A program made the translations under genes and the position numbers. Below, in pieces: positions 35,395 to 44,513 of a stretch of DNA of 64,000 nucleotides (its first letter is position 1; every line of letters begins with the position of its first letter). Origin of the DNA: Caballeronia mineralivorans PML1(12) (GTDB lineage: Bacteria > Pseudomonadota > Gammaproteobacteria > Burkholderiales > Burkholderiaceae); assembly GCF_001028175.1 (NCBI RefSeq), contig NZ_AEJF01000209.1, forward strand, positions 1 to 64,000, read 5' to 3'. The notes below the pieces were generated by a model that worked only from the letters and a program-made list of their open reading frames with translations, ran no database searches and was not told the DNA's origin.

Positions 35395-37752
35395 TTAAAA
35401 ATTCTTGGTGATACCGGCATACATGGCGAGATGCGGCCCATATTGCGGTGCGCCCACGCCAATGCCCGAACCATCGCGCAACTCATACACACGGTTAAAC
35501 GCGTTAATGAGCAGCAGGCGCGCATCGAACTTGCCGATCAGCGGTTCGTTGAAGTTGAAGTGATGGATGACGCCCAGATTCACCTGCGTATAGACCGGCA
35601 AGCGGTCCGTGTTCGCGAAACCGCTGCGCAACCCGCTCCCGACAATGCCGTCGAATGTGAAGGTGGTCCTGCCCAACTGGTACGCGCCGCCGAACGACGC
35701 GGTCACGCGCTGGTCGTGATCGAGGAACACATAGTGGTTGCTGACGAAAGCGAGTTCATCAGCGCTGAAATTGAACTGCGCCGAGTTGATGTCCTTGCCC
35801 TGTGCGCGGCTGTACGCAACATTGACGTACGCCGAGACATTGCCCTGTTTATAGTTGCCGGTAAATTCGACACCGTAATCACGGCCGTATTTATAGTTGA
35901 AGGGCGTGAAGATCAATGCAGTGCCAAATTGCCCTTCGTCGAGCAGGTTTGTCGATTTCTTGTAGTAGGCGTCGACGCCGACCGTTATCGTGGAGGTCAG
36001 TCGTTGCGTTATGCCGAGATCGAAATAGTGGCTGCGCTCCGGCTGCACAGGGTCGTTCCTGGTTGACGACGACTGCGCGGTCGTGCCGGCGAAGCGTGCG
36101 ATATCCTCGCCCGACACCAGCTCGAAAGCAGGTGGCGTGAAATAACGCGAATAACCGGCGTGAATTGTCGTTGAAGGAGTTAATGCATAAACGAGTCCCA
36201 CGCGCGGGCTTAGCTGGCTCGCGCTCACGTACTCGTCCATCTTGTCGTAGCGCAGGCCGTAGTTGATAGTGAGTTTGTCGGTGAGTTTCCACTCATCCTG
36301 GATGTAAGCGCTGTACAGATAACCCGTCTTGCTGCTCGAATCAGGCACGTTGAACGGCTGATCGGAGGTCTGATTGCCGTTGACATCGGCGGGGAAAACG
36401 CTCACGTTGTTGTTGAAAACCGCATGTTCCTGCTGGAACGAAATGCCCGCGCGCAGCGTGTGTTTATCGTTGAGCCGGTAGGTCGTATCCGCTTGCACGC
36501 CGTTGGCGGTGTCGCTGTGGAAGTCGCTTGCCGCCACGCCGTTGAATAACAGGTCGCCGACCGGGTCCGGGTTGAATTGTGTGCGCGAGTAGCGCGTAAA
36601 GAGCGCGACCTGATAATCCAGCGCGCCGCCGTTGGTACCCTGCAGCGCGACGACCGCGAACTGATTGAGTTCGGATTGTGTCTCGTTGAGCTTGCTCGAA
36701 TCGAACGCGGTGTTGCCGTTCAAGGTGAAGGAGGTCGGCAGGCCCGGCGTATTGGGGATTTCAAACTGGTTGCTGGTCGTGCCGAACATCAGGCTCACGC
36801 GCGTGAGCGGATTGATGATGTAGGACATGAGGCCAAACGCGTCGCCCTGACGCGTGTGATCGTGGATCGGGCTTGCGCTCGACGTCGGGTTCTCTATGCC
36901 GAGATTGTTCTCGCCAAGCGAGCCGCTGAAATAGTAGCTGAACGGTCCCTTGCTGCCGAAGACATCGGCACTGGTCTTGATGGTCTGGTGACTGCCGCCG
37001 AATACATCAATGGAGCCGCCGTTGCCTTGGTCGCCGTTCTTCGTATGAATATCGACGATACCCGCGGTCCGGTAGCCGTACTGCGCCGGTAATGCGCCCG
37101 TGAGCAGATTGAGTTGATCGATGATGCGCGTGTCCAGCGACTGGCCGAAACCGCTGATCGGCTCCGGAATGATGATGCCGTTGATACGGTATTGCAGGTT
37201 CGCGTGTTCGCCGCGCACGTGCAACTGGCCGTACGAATCGCTCGCGACACCGGGCGCTTGCAGCAACACCTGATTGAGCGGCGTGTTCTGGCCGGCGGGG
37301 AGAGTATCGATATCCGCCTGGCTGAAGCGATACACGCTGCTGCCCGTTTCAGGCAGCAGGCCGTTGCGCGCACGATCGAGCCGCTTCGCGTTGACCTGCA
37401 CATCGAGTGCGTCGCTTTTGCTGAGCGCGACCGATACGGAAGCATCCGCGCCGTCGTTCGCCGTCGCGATGCTGGAGCCGCTCGCGTAGCCCGGCGCGGC
37501 TACGACGACTGCGTAAGCGCCCGGTGCGACATGGTGGACGGAGAAGTGCCCGCTGGCGTCCGTGCTGGTGGCTCCCACGGACGCGCCGCTGGCATCTTGC
37601 AGCGCAACGCTGGCATTGGCGACGGGTTTGCCCGAACTGTCGGTGACGGAGCCTGACACGGCGCCATCCGAACCTGTGGCATAGGCGTGTCCGGCCGCGA
37701 TCTGAGCGAAGAGCAATAGAGCCGCGTGAGCGAAGAGCGTGCGATTTTTCAT
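35395..37752 (-). CDS. TonB-dependent outer-membrane receptor, probably zinc-regulated
   Basis: 785 residues. Signal peptide (about 1-24), then a carboxypeptidase-regulatory-like domain (GSVTDSSGKPVANASVAL, about 35-110), the plug (LNQVLLQAPGVASDSYGQLHVRG, NIDT-type TGALPAQYGYRTAGIVDI), and a 22-strand-type barrel ending in the canonical aromatic residue (GITKNF). It heads an operon with its own exbB-exbD-tonB. The divergent CobW-type GTPase and the Zur-like box between them suggest zinc uptake. No His-rich loop like that of ZnuD is visible, so the substrate is inferred from context. Confidence 0.88.
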   Translation of the reverse strand: MKNRTLFAHAALLLFAQIAAGHAYATGSDGAVSGSVTDSSGKPVANASVALQDASGASVGATSTDASGHFSVHHVAPGAYAVVVAAPGYASGSSIATANDGADASVSVALSKSDALDVQVNAKRLDRARNGLLPETGSSVYRFSQADIDTLPAGQNTPLNQVLLQAPGVASDSYGQLHVRGEHANLQYRINGIIIPEPISGFGQSLDTRIIDQLNLLTGALPAQYGYRTAGIVDIHTKNGDQGNGGSIDVFGGSHQTIKTSADVFGSKGPFSYYFSGSLGENNLGIENPTSSASPIHDHTRQGDAFGLMSYIINPLTRVSLMFGTTSNQFEIPNTPGLPTSFTLNGNTAFDSSKLNETQSELNQFAVVALQGTNGGALDYQVALFTRYSRTQFNPDPVGDLLFNGVAASDFHSDTANGVQADTTYRLNDKHTLRAGISFQQEHAVFNNNVSVFPADVNGNQTSDQPFNVPDSSSKTGYLYSAYIQDEWKLTDKLTINYGLRYDKMDEYVSASQLSPRVGLVYALTPSTTIHAGYSRYFTPPAFELVSGEDIARFAGTTAQSSSTRNDPVQPERSHYFDLGITQRLTSTITVGVDAYYKKSTNLLDEGQFGTALIFTPFNYKYGRDYGVEFTGNYKQGNVSAYVNVAYSRAQGKDINSAQFNFSADELAFVSNHYVFLDHDQRVTASFGGAYQLGRTTFTFDGIVGSGLRSGFANTDRLPVYTQVNLGVIHHFNFNEPLIGKFDARLLLINAFNRVYELRDGSGIGVGAPQYGPHLAMYAGITKNF

Positions 37753-37967
37753 CGATTATTTTTCTGGATGGATTGTGTTGGATGTGCGCGATCCGATGCA
37801 TTCCCATTGATGCAGCGCTCCGGCGCCTGAATTTCGATCGGTCTTCAAAAAGAACGTAGTCCTAACGTAATGTGAACAGGCACCTCGGGCAGACACTACA
37901 AGCCGCACGGCCAAGGTCGGGTCGCGGGAACGCCAATAGGACAAAAATTTCTACAAGTTACAAATGC

Positions 37968-37981
37968 AATGTTATAACATT
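37968..37981. promoter_or_regulatory. Zur-box-like palindrome between receptor operon and CobW-type gene
   Basis: AATGTTATAACATT is a perfect 14-bp palindrome in an AT-rich stretch, 38 bases before the CobW-family ATG and about 215 bases from the receptor start. Its core TGTTATAACA matches the zinc-uptake regulator (Zur) box of proteobacteria. A weaker half-like sequence GTAATGTGA lies near 37868, closer to the receptor. Confidence 0.7.
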
Positions 37982-38019
37982 CATAATCAATTATGCGAGA
38001 ACTTTTTGGACGGACAACA

Positions 38020-39249
38020 ATGAATAAGCTACCCGTGACTGTTTTGTCGGGCTTTCTGGGTGCAGGAAAGACTACCTTGCTCAATCACATCCTGAACAAT
38101 CGGGAGGGCAGGCGCGTCGCGGTGATCGTCAACGACATGAGCGAGGTCAATATCGACGCCGCGCTGGTTCGCGACGGTGGTGCAGAGCTGGCGCGCACGG
38201 ACGAAAAGCTGGTCGAGATGAGCAACGGCTGTATCTGCTGCACGCTGCGCGAAGACCTGTTACTCGAGGTGAACCGGCTCGCGAAAGAAGGGCGCTTCGA
38301 CTATCTCGTGATCGAATCGACCGGTGTTTCCGAGCCGCTCCCGGTGGCCGAAACCTTTACGTTCGCCGATGAGCAAGGCCAAAGCCTGTCCGATGTCGCG
38401 CGTCTCGACACCATGGTGACGGTGGTGGATGCTTTCAATTTCCTTAAGGACTACAGTTCAGCCGACAGCCTGCATTCGCGCGGTGAATCGATGGGCGCGG
38501 AAGATACGCGCACGGTCGTCGACTTGCTGATCGAACAGGTCGAATTCTGCGATGTGATCGTCCTGAACAAAGTGGATCTTGTCAGCGAGGCCGACCGCCG
38601 TCGCCTGATGACGATCCTGAACGGGCTGAATCCGCGGGCCAGGATCGAGATCGCGGAGTTTGGGAAGCTCGGCCTGGACAAGGTGCTCAATACCAATCTG
38701 TTTGACTTCGATGAAGCGTCCAAGGCGCCCGGTTGGCTCAAGGAATTGCGTGGCGAGCACACGCCCGAGACCGAGGAGTACGGCATCACGCATTTCGTTT
38801 ATCGCGCGCGCAGGCCGTTTCATCCGGAGCGTTTCTGGCAGCTTATCGGGAGCGAATGGCCGGGCGTCGTGCGCTCGAAAGGGCTCTTCTGGCTCGCGAG
38901 CCGGCCGACCTATGTAGGGTCCTGGTCGCAGGCGGGTGGCGTATGCCGGCACGGTGCGATGGGAATGTGGTGGGCAGCCGTACCGAAAGCCTACTGGCCG
39001 GAAGATGCAGAGTCGCTGAAATCGATCGATGACGACTGGGACCCGCAAGTCGGCGACGCGCGGCAGGAGCTGGTGCTGATCGGTATCGATATGGACGAGG
39101 CGGCGTTACGTGGACGTCTGAATGCATGCCTGCTCACCGACGCGGAAATGAGCAAGGGGCCGGAAGCTTGGCATCGATTCACGGACCCTTTTCCCGCATG
39201 GGGTGGCGATGATCAAGGCACGGAACAGGCCTTGGCGTCGCTAAGCTAA
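38020..39249 (+). CDS. CobW/COG0523-family GTPase, putative zinc metallochaperone
   Basis: 409 residues from [19 protein letters not shown]; the ATG at 37993 is too close to the palindrome. P-loop [10 protein letters not shown] (about 11-20), the metal-binding CxCC in [11 protein letters not shown], switch region [11 protein letters not shown], and base-recognition NKVDLV. The C-terminal CobW_C domain includes [16 protein letters not shown]. Members such as ZigA/YeiR supply zinc to enzymes when zinc is scarce. The Zur-like box over its promoter supports that role. Confidence 0.9.
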   Translation: MNKLPVTVLSGFLGAGKTTLLNHILNNREGRRVAVIVNDMSEVNIDAALVRDGGAELARTDEKLVEMSNGCICCTLREDLLLEVNRLAKEGRFDYLVIESTGVSEPLPVAETFTFADEQGQSLSDVARLDTMVTVVDAFNFLKDYSSADSLHSRGESMGAEDTRTVVDLLIEQVEFCDVIVLNKVDLVSEADRRRLMTILNGLNPRARIEIAEFGKLGLDKVLNTNLFDFDEASKAPGWLKELRGEHTPETEEYGITHFVYRARRPFHPERFWQLIGSEWPGVVRSKGLFWLASRPTYVGSWSQAGGVCRHGAMGMWWAAVPKAYWPEDAESLKSIDDDWDPQVGDARQELVLIGIDMDEAALRGRLNACLLTDAEMSKGPEAWHRFTDPFPAWGGDDQGTEQALASLS

Positions 39250-39254
39250 GAGCT

Positions 39255-40034
39255 TCAACTTCCGCACGAAGGCAGCTCCGCCACTTGTAGCACTTCGCCA
39301 GTCGCTCCGCGTTCGACGAACGCCACCACGCCGGCGTGCTTGTCCTCCGACGTGTAGTCGCCGGAGATCAACGCGCGCCCGTCGACTATCCGCACCGGCC
39401 CGATCCAGCGACGCACCACGCGATCGTGATGCAGCGTCGCACCGCTGTTTTCACCCCCTTTCACCGCGCTGACGAGCTGGTTTTCATACACGGCGGCATA
39501 TGCGACCGCGTCGTCGGGAAGATCCTTGCGAGCTACGAATGCAGCGTTGAATGCGACATGGCCGGGCGCGGAAGAATGTCCATCGATACGGATATCGGCG
39601 AGCGGTGCTTCGCTATTCAACTGCTGAATCCGCGATTCGAAGCTCGCGCCGCTCGACCAGCTGCGCAATTCGCGGCCGCCTACGAAGATCTCCGGCGTGT
39701 AGACGACGTGCCCGCCGCCGGTGGAGGTCAGTTGTTGCTGCCGCGTGGTGAATGCGGGTTGCGCGAAGCGATCCTTCCACGCCCAGCTATCCCAGTAGTC
39801 CACATGCAGCTCCAGCGGCACGATGGTGCTGGTCTTGCGGGCATGATCGAGTTCGCTCAGCCAGTTATCGGCCGGCGGGCAACTGTTGCAGCCCTCGCTT
39901 GTATAGAGTTCGACAAGCGCGGCACGATGCTCAGGGCTGGAGGCGCTACATGCGTTAGCGGAAACAGCGCTGGCAGTGGCGGCGGAAAAGGAGACGAGAA
40001 TCGCGGCAAGAGACAGAATCGATGAAGCACGCAT
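39255..40034 (-). CDS. DUF1223 exported thioredoxin-fold protein
   Basis: 259 residues with a signal peptide (about 1-26). The mature protein starts with LVELYTSEGCNSCPPADNWL, a CxxC in a thioredoxin-like setting that defines DUF1223, followed by LELHVDYWDSWAWKDRF and VYTPEIFVGG. A role in periplasmic thiol or oxidative stress is plausible. A GTAACC-N16-CGAA promoter-like element reads towards it, 136 bases upstream, matching the elements of the ECF sigma operon 4 kb away. It converges with the CobW-type gene. Confidence 0.85.
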   Translation of the reverse strand: MRASSILSLAAILVSFSAATASAVSANACSASSPEHRAALVELYTSEGCNSCPPADNWLSELDHARKTSTIVPLELHVDYWDSWAWKDRFAQPAFTTRQQQLTSTGGGHVVYTPEIFVGGRELRSWSSGASFESRIQQLNSEAPLADIRIDGHSSAPGHVAFNAAFVARKDLPDDAVAYAAVYENQLVSAVKGGENSGATLHHDRVVRRWIGPVRIVDGRALISGDYTSEDKHAGVVAFVERGATGEVLQVAELPSCGS

Positions 40035-40169
40035 GACGGACTCCGAAGGTGAAAGGAAAGACGCCGTACGAACGTGGTCCTGTTCGCTATCGTCAGGGTT
40101 GGCGAGCGCCTGCGGTTTGAGTCAGGCCAGCGAATGCCCGATTAAGAAGTCACCTAACCTGAAAGTTAT

Positions 40170-40195
40170 TTCGACGATCCGTAGAAGCGGGTTAC
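40170..40195 (-). promoter_or_regulatory. ECF (SigF-type) promoter element reading towards DUF1223
   Basis: On the minus strand GTAACC (40195-40190), 16 bases, CGAA (40173-40170). The extended -35 reads GCTGTAACCCG, identical to that before the sigma gene and to the first element before the cytochrome b gene. Confidence 0.72.
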
Positions 40196-40365
40196 AGCGA
40201 GCGTGAAATTCCCTTCATGTGTTCCTGATGACTCGATTCGACAATCTGATCCGAACGGAACACTCGCATAAAACGTATGTGGCACTGCCTGTATAAGAGG
40301 GAACTGCCCAAGCTATGCATGTCGCGCAAGCGCGTGGAGAATGCACCCATGATCTCTTCGCGCGT

Positions 40366-40391
40366 GTAACCACGTCGGCCAATGAGCCGAA
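40366..40391 (+). promoter_or_regulatory. ECF (SigF-type) promoter element reading towards the DHA2 exporter
   Basis: GTAACC (40366-40371), 16 bases, CGAA (40388-40391), followed by CT as in the cytochrome b element. It lies 171 bases before the exporter ATG. This 527-base gap (40035-40561) contains two outward-facing elements; an 80-codon minus-strand frame that overlaps both is not convincing as a gene. Confidence 0.6.
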
Positions 40392-40561
40392 CTACCGACA
40401 TCATCGTGATCGCAATCGAGAGGCGAGCATCCAATGCTCGTGCTGCTGCGTATTAGCTCGATCAGGCGGCACAACTTAACTCGCCTACGACGGCACCGCC
40501 TAAGCCGCCAGAACCACCGTACATACAGCCGCAGTTCCCGACACAGCATCAGGAGAACGCC

Positions 40562-42154
40562 ATGACCCCGGATATCGCTGCACCCAATGAAGCCGGGCAG
40601 TTGTTGCCATTCCGCGAGTCGGTGCTGGCGATGCTTGGCGTATCGTTCGTCGCGATGCTGGTCGCTCTCGATCAGACGATTGTGGGGACCGCGTTACCGC
40701 GGATCGTCGCCGATCTCAAGGGATTCGATCTCTACGCATGGGTCGCCACGTCATACATGCTGACGTCGGTCATCACGATTCCGATCTTCGGGCGCTTAGG
40801 CGATCTGTTCGGCCGCAAGCCGTTTTTGATGGCCGCGATCGCGCTATTTACGGTTGCGTCGGTCCTGTGCGGCTTGGCCTCCAACATGCTGTTCCTCGTG
40901 ATCGCGCGCGGTCTGCAGGGGATCGGCGGCGGCATTCTGGTGGGCACGATGTTCGCCACCGTCGCGGATCTTTTCCCCGACCCGAAGCTCCGTCTGCGCT
41001 GGCTGGTTTTCGTCAGCTCGGCGTTTGCGCTGGCGAATATCGTCGGCCCGACGCTCGGCGGCATGCTGACCCAATACGGCGGCTGGCGGCTGGTGTTTTT
41101 CGTCAACCTGCCGGTGGGCATCGTCTCGTTGCTGTTCGTGCGCGCTTTCCTGCCGCACCTTCGACGGCCGCGCTCGGGCCTCCCGGTGAAACTGGACTGG
41201 CTCGGGGCGCTCGTGCTGGCTTCGACATTCGGCGTGTTGCAACTGCTGATAGAGTCGGCTCCGGCCAATGGCATCACGCCCACCACGCTGGTGCTCGGCG
41301 TGCTTACGGTGACCGGCTTCGCGGTGCTGTTGTTCTGGGAAAAACGCATGGCTTACCCGATCGTTCCCGTCGACATGCTGATGGATCGAAAGCTCATGGC
41401 CCTGTTTGCGATGGCCGTACTCGGCGGTTTCTCGCTCTTCTCGCTGGTCTTCTACGTGCCTTTGCTGTTTCAAGGCGGCTTCGCGATGTCGCCACATGAC
41501 TCGGGCATGCTGATCACGCCGCTGCTGCTCGGCACGACCGTGGGCAGCGTCGTGAATAACCGCATCGTCACGCGCATCAGGCAAGCGAACGGGGTGATGT
41601 ATATCGGTTTCGCGCTGTTCGCGTGCGCGGCGCTTTGTCTGGTCGCAATCACGGGGACCGTGCCTCACCTCGTGTGGATGGCGTGCATGGGATTCAGTGG
41701 TGTCGGGCTTGGTCTGGTCGTGTCGAACCTCACGCTCTTTTCGCAGCAGCTTGTCGCCCGCGATCATCTCGGCGCGGCGACGGCCTTGCTTCAATCTCTG
41801 CGCATGTTCGGCGGCATGCTCGGCACGGCGATGACCGGCGCCTTGCTCGGCCGCCTCTATACGAGCGGTGTGCACCGGTCGCTCGATACGTATCAGGCAA
41901 CGCAGTGGTTCAAGTCATTCGCGAGCCCCGAGCTGCTGATCGATCGTGCGGAACAGGCGGCGCTCATCGGCCGTCTGATCATGGCGGGTCATGCCGGCGA
42001 CGCGATGATGCAGTCGGCGCGCGGTGCGCTGATCGAATCGATTCATGTGGGACTCGGACTTGCTGCCGCAGCGGCGATCGTGGGGCTTTGCCTTGCGTGG
42101 TTCGTGCCGCCGGTGCGCGTGGACCGGCTGGATACCGGGACACGGAGCCGTTAA
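40562..42154 (+). CDS. MFS drug:H+ antiporter, DHA2 (EmrB/QacA-type, 14 TM)
   Basis: 530 residues. The N-terminal motif LDQTIVGTALPRIVADLKG is the family D1 signature, followed by GRLGDLFGRKPFL (motif A) and ARGLQGIGGGIL (motif B), with GPTLGGMLTQYGGWRLVFFVNLPVG (motif C region) typical of exporters. About 14 hydrophobic segments. It exports hydrophobic or cationic compounds. Upstream ECF-type element suggests stress-induced expression. Confidence 0.93.
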   Translation: MTPDIAAPNEAGQLLPFRESVLAMLGVSFVAMLVALDQTIVGTALPRIVADLKGFDLYAWVATSYMLTSVITIPIFGRLGDLFGRKPFLMAAIALFTVASVLCGLASNMLFLVIARGLQGIGGGILVGTMFATVADLFPDPKLRLRWLVFVSSAFALANIVGPTLGGMLTQYGGWRLVFFVNLPVGIVSLLFVRAFLPHLRRPRSGLPVKLDWLGALVLASTFGVLQLLIESAPANGITPTTLVLGVLTVTGFAVLLFWEKRMAYPIVPVDMLMDRKLMALFAMAVLGGFSLFSLVFYVPLLFQGGFAMSPHDSGMLITPLLLGTTVGSVVNNRIVTRIRQANGVMYIGFALFACAALCLVAITGTVPHLVWMACMGFSGVGLGLVVSNLTLFSQQLVARDHLGAATALLQSLRMFGGMLGTAMTGALLGRLYTSGVHRSLDTYQATQWFKSFASPELLIDRAEQAALIGRLIMAGHAGDAMMQSARGALIESIHVGLGLAAAAAIVGLCLAWFVPPVRVDRLDTGTRSR

Positions 42155-42197
42155 AGCGTCAGCTTTATCGGCATCACGAGTCGGTATCACGAGTCGA

Positions 42198-42839
42198 TCA
42201 CCACCGCAGAACCCTGGGGCCGAGCAAACCGCCGAGGACCGTGGGCACCAACATGCCTAGCACGTACCACACGCCCCAGAACGGCACGGTCATCTCTACG
42301 CAATAGAGCGTATAGACCAGCACCGCTTGCGCGCCGCTCAGCAGGCCGGCTGCTGCGCCTGCGATCACCGGTCGAGTCGGCGCCAGCCCCTTCATGGCCC
42401 AGAACACGGCGATGAACGTAGGCGCCGATAGAATCACGATATTCATTGTGCAGACTTGCCAGGTTTTGCCGAGCACGAGTTGAAGCCGCAACGTCGGCGG
42501 CGCCGCGACGATGACAGCAAGCGCCGTCAGCCAGATCAGCACGAGCGGAATGGCCAGCGCGACCCAGGCCATTGCTGTGTCGGCGCCGGGGCGTGAAAGA
42601 CGCATCGCGATGAAAAGCGACGCGCCTACGACGGCAAGCGGGAACGCAACCTTTAACCAGAAGAGGGGGGTTGTCAGCATTTGCGGCATGTCGCCGCGCA
42701 CGCCGTAGATGGCGACGACCATGCAGGCGGCGCCGGTCAACCCGAAGAACAATGCGGTGGCGAAGCGTCGCGCGATGACATGCGGGTCGGTCGGCACGAT
42801 GCCGGTGGCAAGCATCGATACGAACTCGCTGGTTTTCAT
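42198..42839 (-). CDS. NrsF/DUF1109-family anti-sigma factor (second copy)
   Basis: 213 residues from MKTSEFVSMLATGIVP; six hydrophobic segments place it in the inner membrane, with the N-terminal tail facing the sigma factor. Cys130 (KTWQVC) and Cys180 (YC-VEM) align with the two cysteines reported as essential in Caulobacter NrsF. About 49% identical, without gaps, to the neighbouring copy, so a tandem duplication. It is separated from the first copy by 137 bases, so it may be expressed separately or through read-through. Confidence 0.88.
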   Translation of the reverse strand: MKTSEFVSMLATGIVPTDPHVIARRFATALFFGLTGAACMVVAIYGVRGDMPQMLTTPLFWLKVAFPLAVVGASLFIAMRLSRPGADTAMAWVALAIPLVLIWLTALAVIVAAPPTLRLQLVLGKTWQVCTMNIVILSAPTFIAVFWAMKGLAPTRPVIAGAAAGLLSGAQAVLVYTLYCVEMTVPFWGVWYVLGMLVPTVLGGLLGPRVLRW

Positions 42840-42976
42840 GACCACTCCGCTGATTGGAAACGACGGCGCTGCCTGCTCTAAGCATTAAGCAGCGTCATGC
42901 GCTAGCGCATGATTTCTATTCGTTTCCGGCAGTGGCCCGGTTACGCCCGCGTGATAATTTTTATGATTTGGTCCGC

Positions 42977-43618
42977 CTACCAGCGCAGGAATCGCGGTCC
43001 GAGCAACGCGCCGATGAGCGTGGCAAGCGTCATCCCGAGCATGTACCAGACGGCCCAGAACGCGACGCTCATCTCCGGGCAATGGAAGCAATAGGCCATC
43101 GTCGCGATGGTCCCCGCGAGCATGCCGCCTGCTGCACCGGCGAGCCGTAGCCGGGTGGGTGCGAGTCCACGAATTGCCCAGAACACGGCGACAAACGCGG
43201 GCACTGACAGCAACAGGATATTGAACGGGCAGGTACGCCACGTGTAGCCCATGACGAGCGGAATGCGTGCATCGGGGGAGGCGAGACACAAGACGGCTAC
43301 CGCCGCGCTCCACACTACGAGGACGGGCACCGCGGGCAGCGCCCAGAACTTGCCGATGGTCGTCCCGGGCCGCGACAACCTCGCCGCCAGGAACAATGCG
43401 GTCGCGGCGAGCGTTGTCGGGAACGCGAACTTGGCCCAGAAGATGGGCGTGCGCGACACCACGGCGATGTCCGGCCGCACGCCGAAAATCACTGCCATCA
43501 GCACGAGCGCGCCCAGCCCGCCTAGTGCGATTGCACGCACGAAGCGCCGCGCGGGAACGCGGGAGTCGACGGGCGCCACGCCAGTCGATAGAAGCGAAAT
43601 CAGGTCCTCGGTTTTCAT
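42977..43618 (-). CDS. NrsF/DUF1109-family anti-sigma factor (first copy)
   Basis: 213 residues, [16 protein letters not shown] start overlapping the sigma gene stop by four bases, so translationally coupled. Six hydrophobic segments. Cys130 (YTWRTC), Cys177 and Cys180 (CFHCPEM) form a candidate redox or metal sensor; the extra Cys177 is absent from the second copy. NrsF proteins hold the ECF sigma factor at the membrane and release it on heavy-metal or oxidative stress. Confidence 0.9.
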   Translation of the reverse strand: MKTEDLISLLSTGVAPVDSRVPARRFVRAIALGGLGALVLMAVIFGVRPDIAVVSRTPIFWAKFAFPTTLAATALFLAARLSRPGTTIGKFWALPAVPVLVVWSAAVAVLCLASPDARIPLVMGYTWRTCPFNILLLSVPAFVAVFWAIRGLAPTRLRLAGAAGGMLAGTIATMAYCFHCPEMSVAFWAVWYMLGMTLATLIGALLGPRFLRW

Positions 43619-44160
43619 GCGGTGCCTCGAATCTTTGCTGCCAGCGCCTTCAGTCCACGGTGAATGCCCACTTTAACAGCCGACTCCGACATACCCGTCA
43701 GTGCCGCGGTTTCGGTCACGGAGAGCCCTTGCAGCTTCACGTGAAGGATCGGCAACCGGTGACGGTCCGGCAACTGTTCGAGCAATTTGCCGACATCGCG
43801 TTTTGCATCGGTGGGTTCTTCATCCGAGGTCGCGAAAATCTCGAGCGTGTCGTCCAGCGGATCGTTCAATGCTTCACGCCGCGCTCTCGCGCGGAAAAAA
43901 TCCATCAGTTTATATCGCGCGATTGCATGCACCCAGGCAGTCAGCGGCTCGTCGGGACGATAGGTGTGGCGGCTGTTATGCACGGCCAGCAGGATTTCCT
44001 GCACGACATCTTCGATATCGTCCTGCAGGTAATAAATGCGCTTTCGCAGGAAACCGCGCAGGTGTCCGGTCAAGTCGTCGAGGAACGCCCGATAGGCGAC
44101 GGCGTCGCCATTCAGGCCGCGTATGAACAACGCCCTCAGCCGTTCTTCGACGCCAGGCAC
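43615..44160 (-). CDS. ECF sigma factor, SigF type
   Basis: About 181 residues from the GTG giving [17 protein letters not shown] longer frame starts at 44187 (MKRIIQSG), but a GTAACC-N16-CGAA element overlaps that ATG with its -10 part inside the frame, so the downstream start is preferred. Region 2 contains [24 protein letters not shown] and [17 protein letters not shown]; region 4 contains [28 protein letters not shown]. It directs RNA polymerase to its own operon and probably to the other four elements listed nearby. Confidence 0.92.
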   Translation of the reverse strand: MPGVEERLRALFIRGLNGDAVAYRAFLDDLTGHLRGFLRKRIYYLQDDIEDVVQEILLAVHNSRHTYRPDEPLTAWVHAIARYKLMDFFRARARREALNDPLDDTLEIFATSDEEPTDAKRDVGKLLEQLPDRHRLPILHVKLQGLSVTETAALTGMSESAVKVGIHRGLKALAAKIRGTA

Positions 44161-44177
44161 AGAACCACTTTGTATTA

Positions 44178-44203
44178 TTCGCTTCATCGCGGAATCGGGT
44201 TAC
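44178..44203 (-). promoter_or_regulatory. Autoregulatory ECF promoter of the sigma-anti-sigma operon
   Basis: On the minus strand GTAACC (44203-44198), 16 bases, CGAA (44181-44178). The predicted transcription start falls some 8-10 bases before the GTG at 44160, giving a very short leader. As I recall, GTAACC-N16-CGAA is the published consensus of Caulobacter SigF. Confidence 0.78.
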
Positions 44204-44420
44204 AGCGCGCTTCAAATAAATTGCGACGGGCGTGTCGATTGATCTCGACGTTCCCAGCGCCGGGGACGAATACGGTTCGTGGCGGCAATACTACTGCAGG
44301 TATTTCACGATGTGAGCAACGCCGGGTCATGCAGCGCGTGGCTCGTCGCTCCAGATTCTGGGCCGGAGATTACCGCGATTTTAATGTTGGGATCGGTTTT
44401 AGCTGCAGTATGGACGATCG

Positions 44421-44448
44421 CGTTAGCGCGGCCAAAGCCGCGCTAACG
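44421..44448. terminator. Perfect 12-bp hairpin, terminator-like
   Basis: CGTTAGCGCGGC (44421-44432) and GCCGCGCTAACG (44437-44448) with a CAAA loop, 66 bases beyond the end of the minus-strand GST gene. There is no T-run, so termination would be inefficient or Rho-assisted. The rest of the 44204-44513 gap holds nothing recognisable. Confidence 0.5.
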
Positions 44449-44513
44449 TAAGCCGCAGAACCGGCGGCCTGCTGCTGTCGATCGTTTTGGGTCGAAATAG
44501 CCGCCTGGCGCGC

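Noticed and set aside
40192-40434. 80-codon minus-strand frame upstream of DUF1223
   Set aside because: Both outward-facing ECF promoter elements overlap it, and no family or ribosome binding site is visible; a promoter region is the simpler reading.
43267-44451. 394-codon plus-strand frame opposite the anti-sigma and sigma genes
   Set aside because: Antisense shadow; the sigma and NrsF genes have clear motifs on the other strand.
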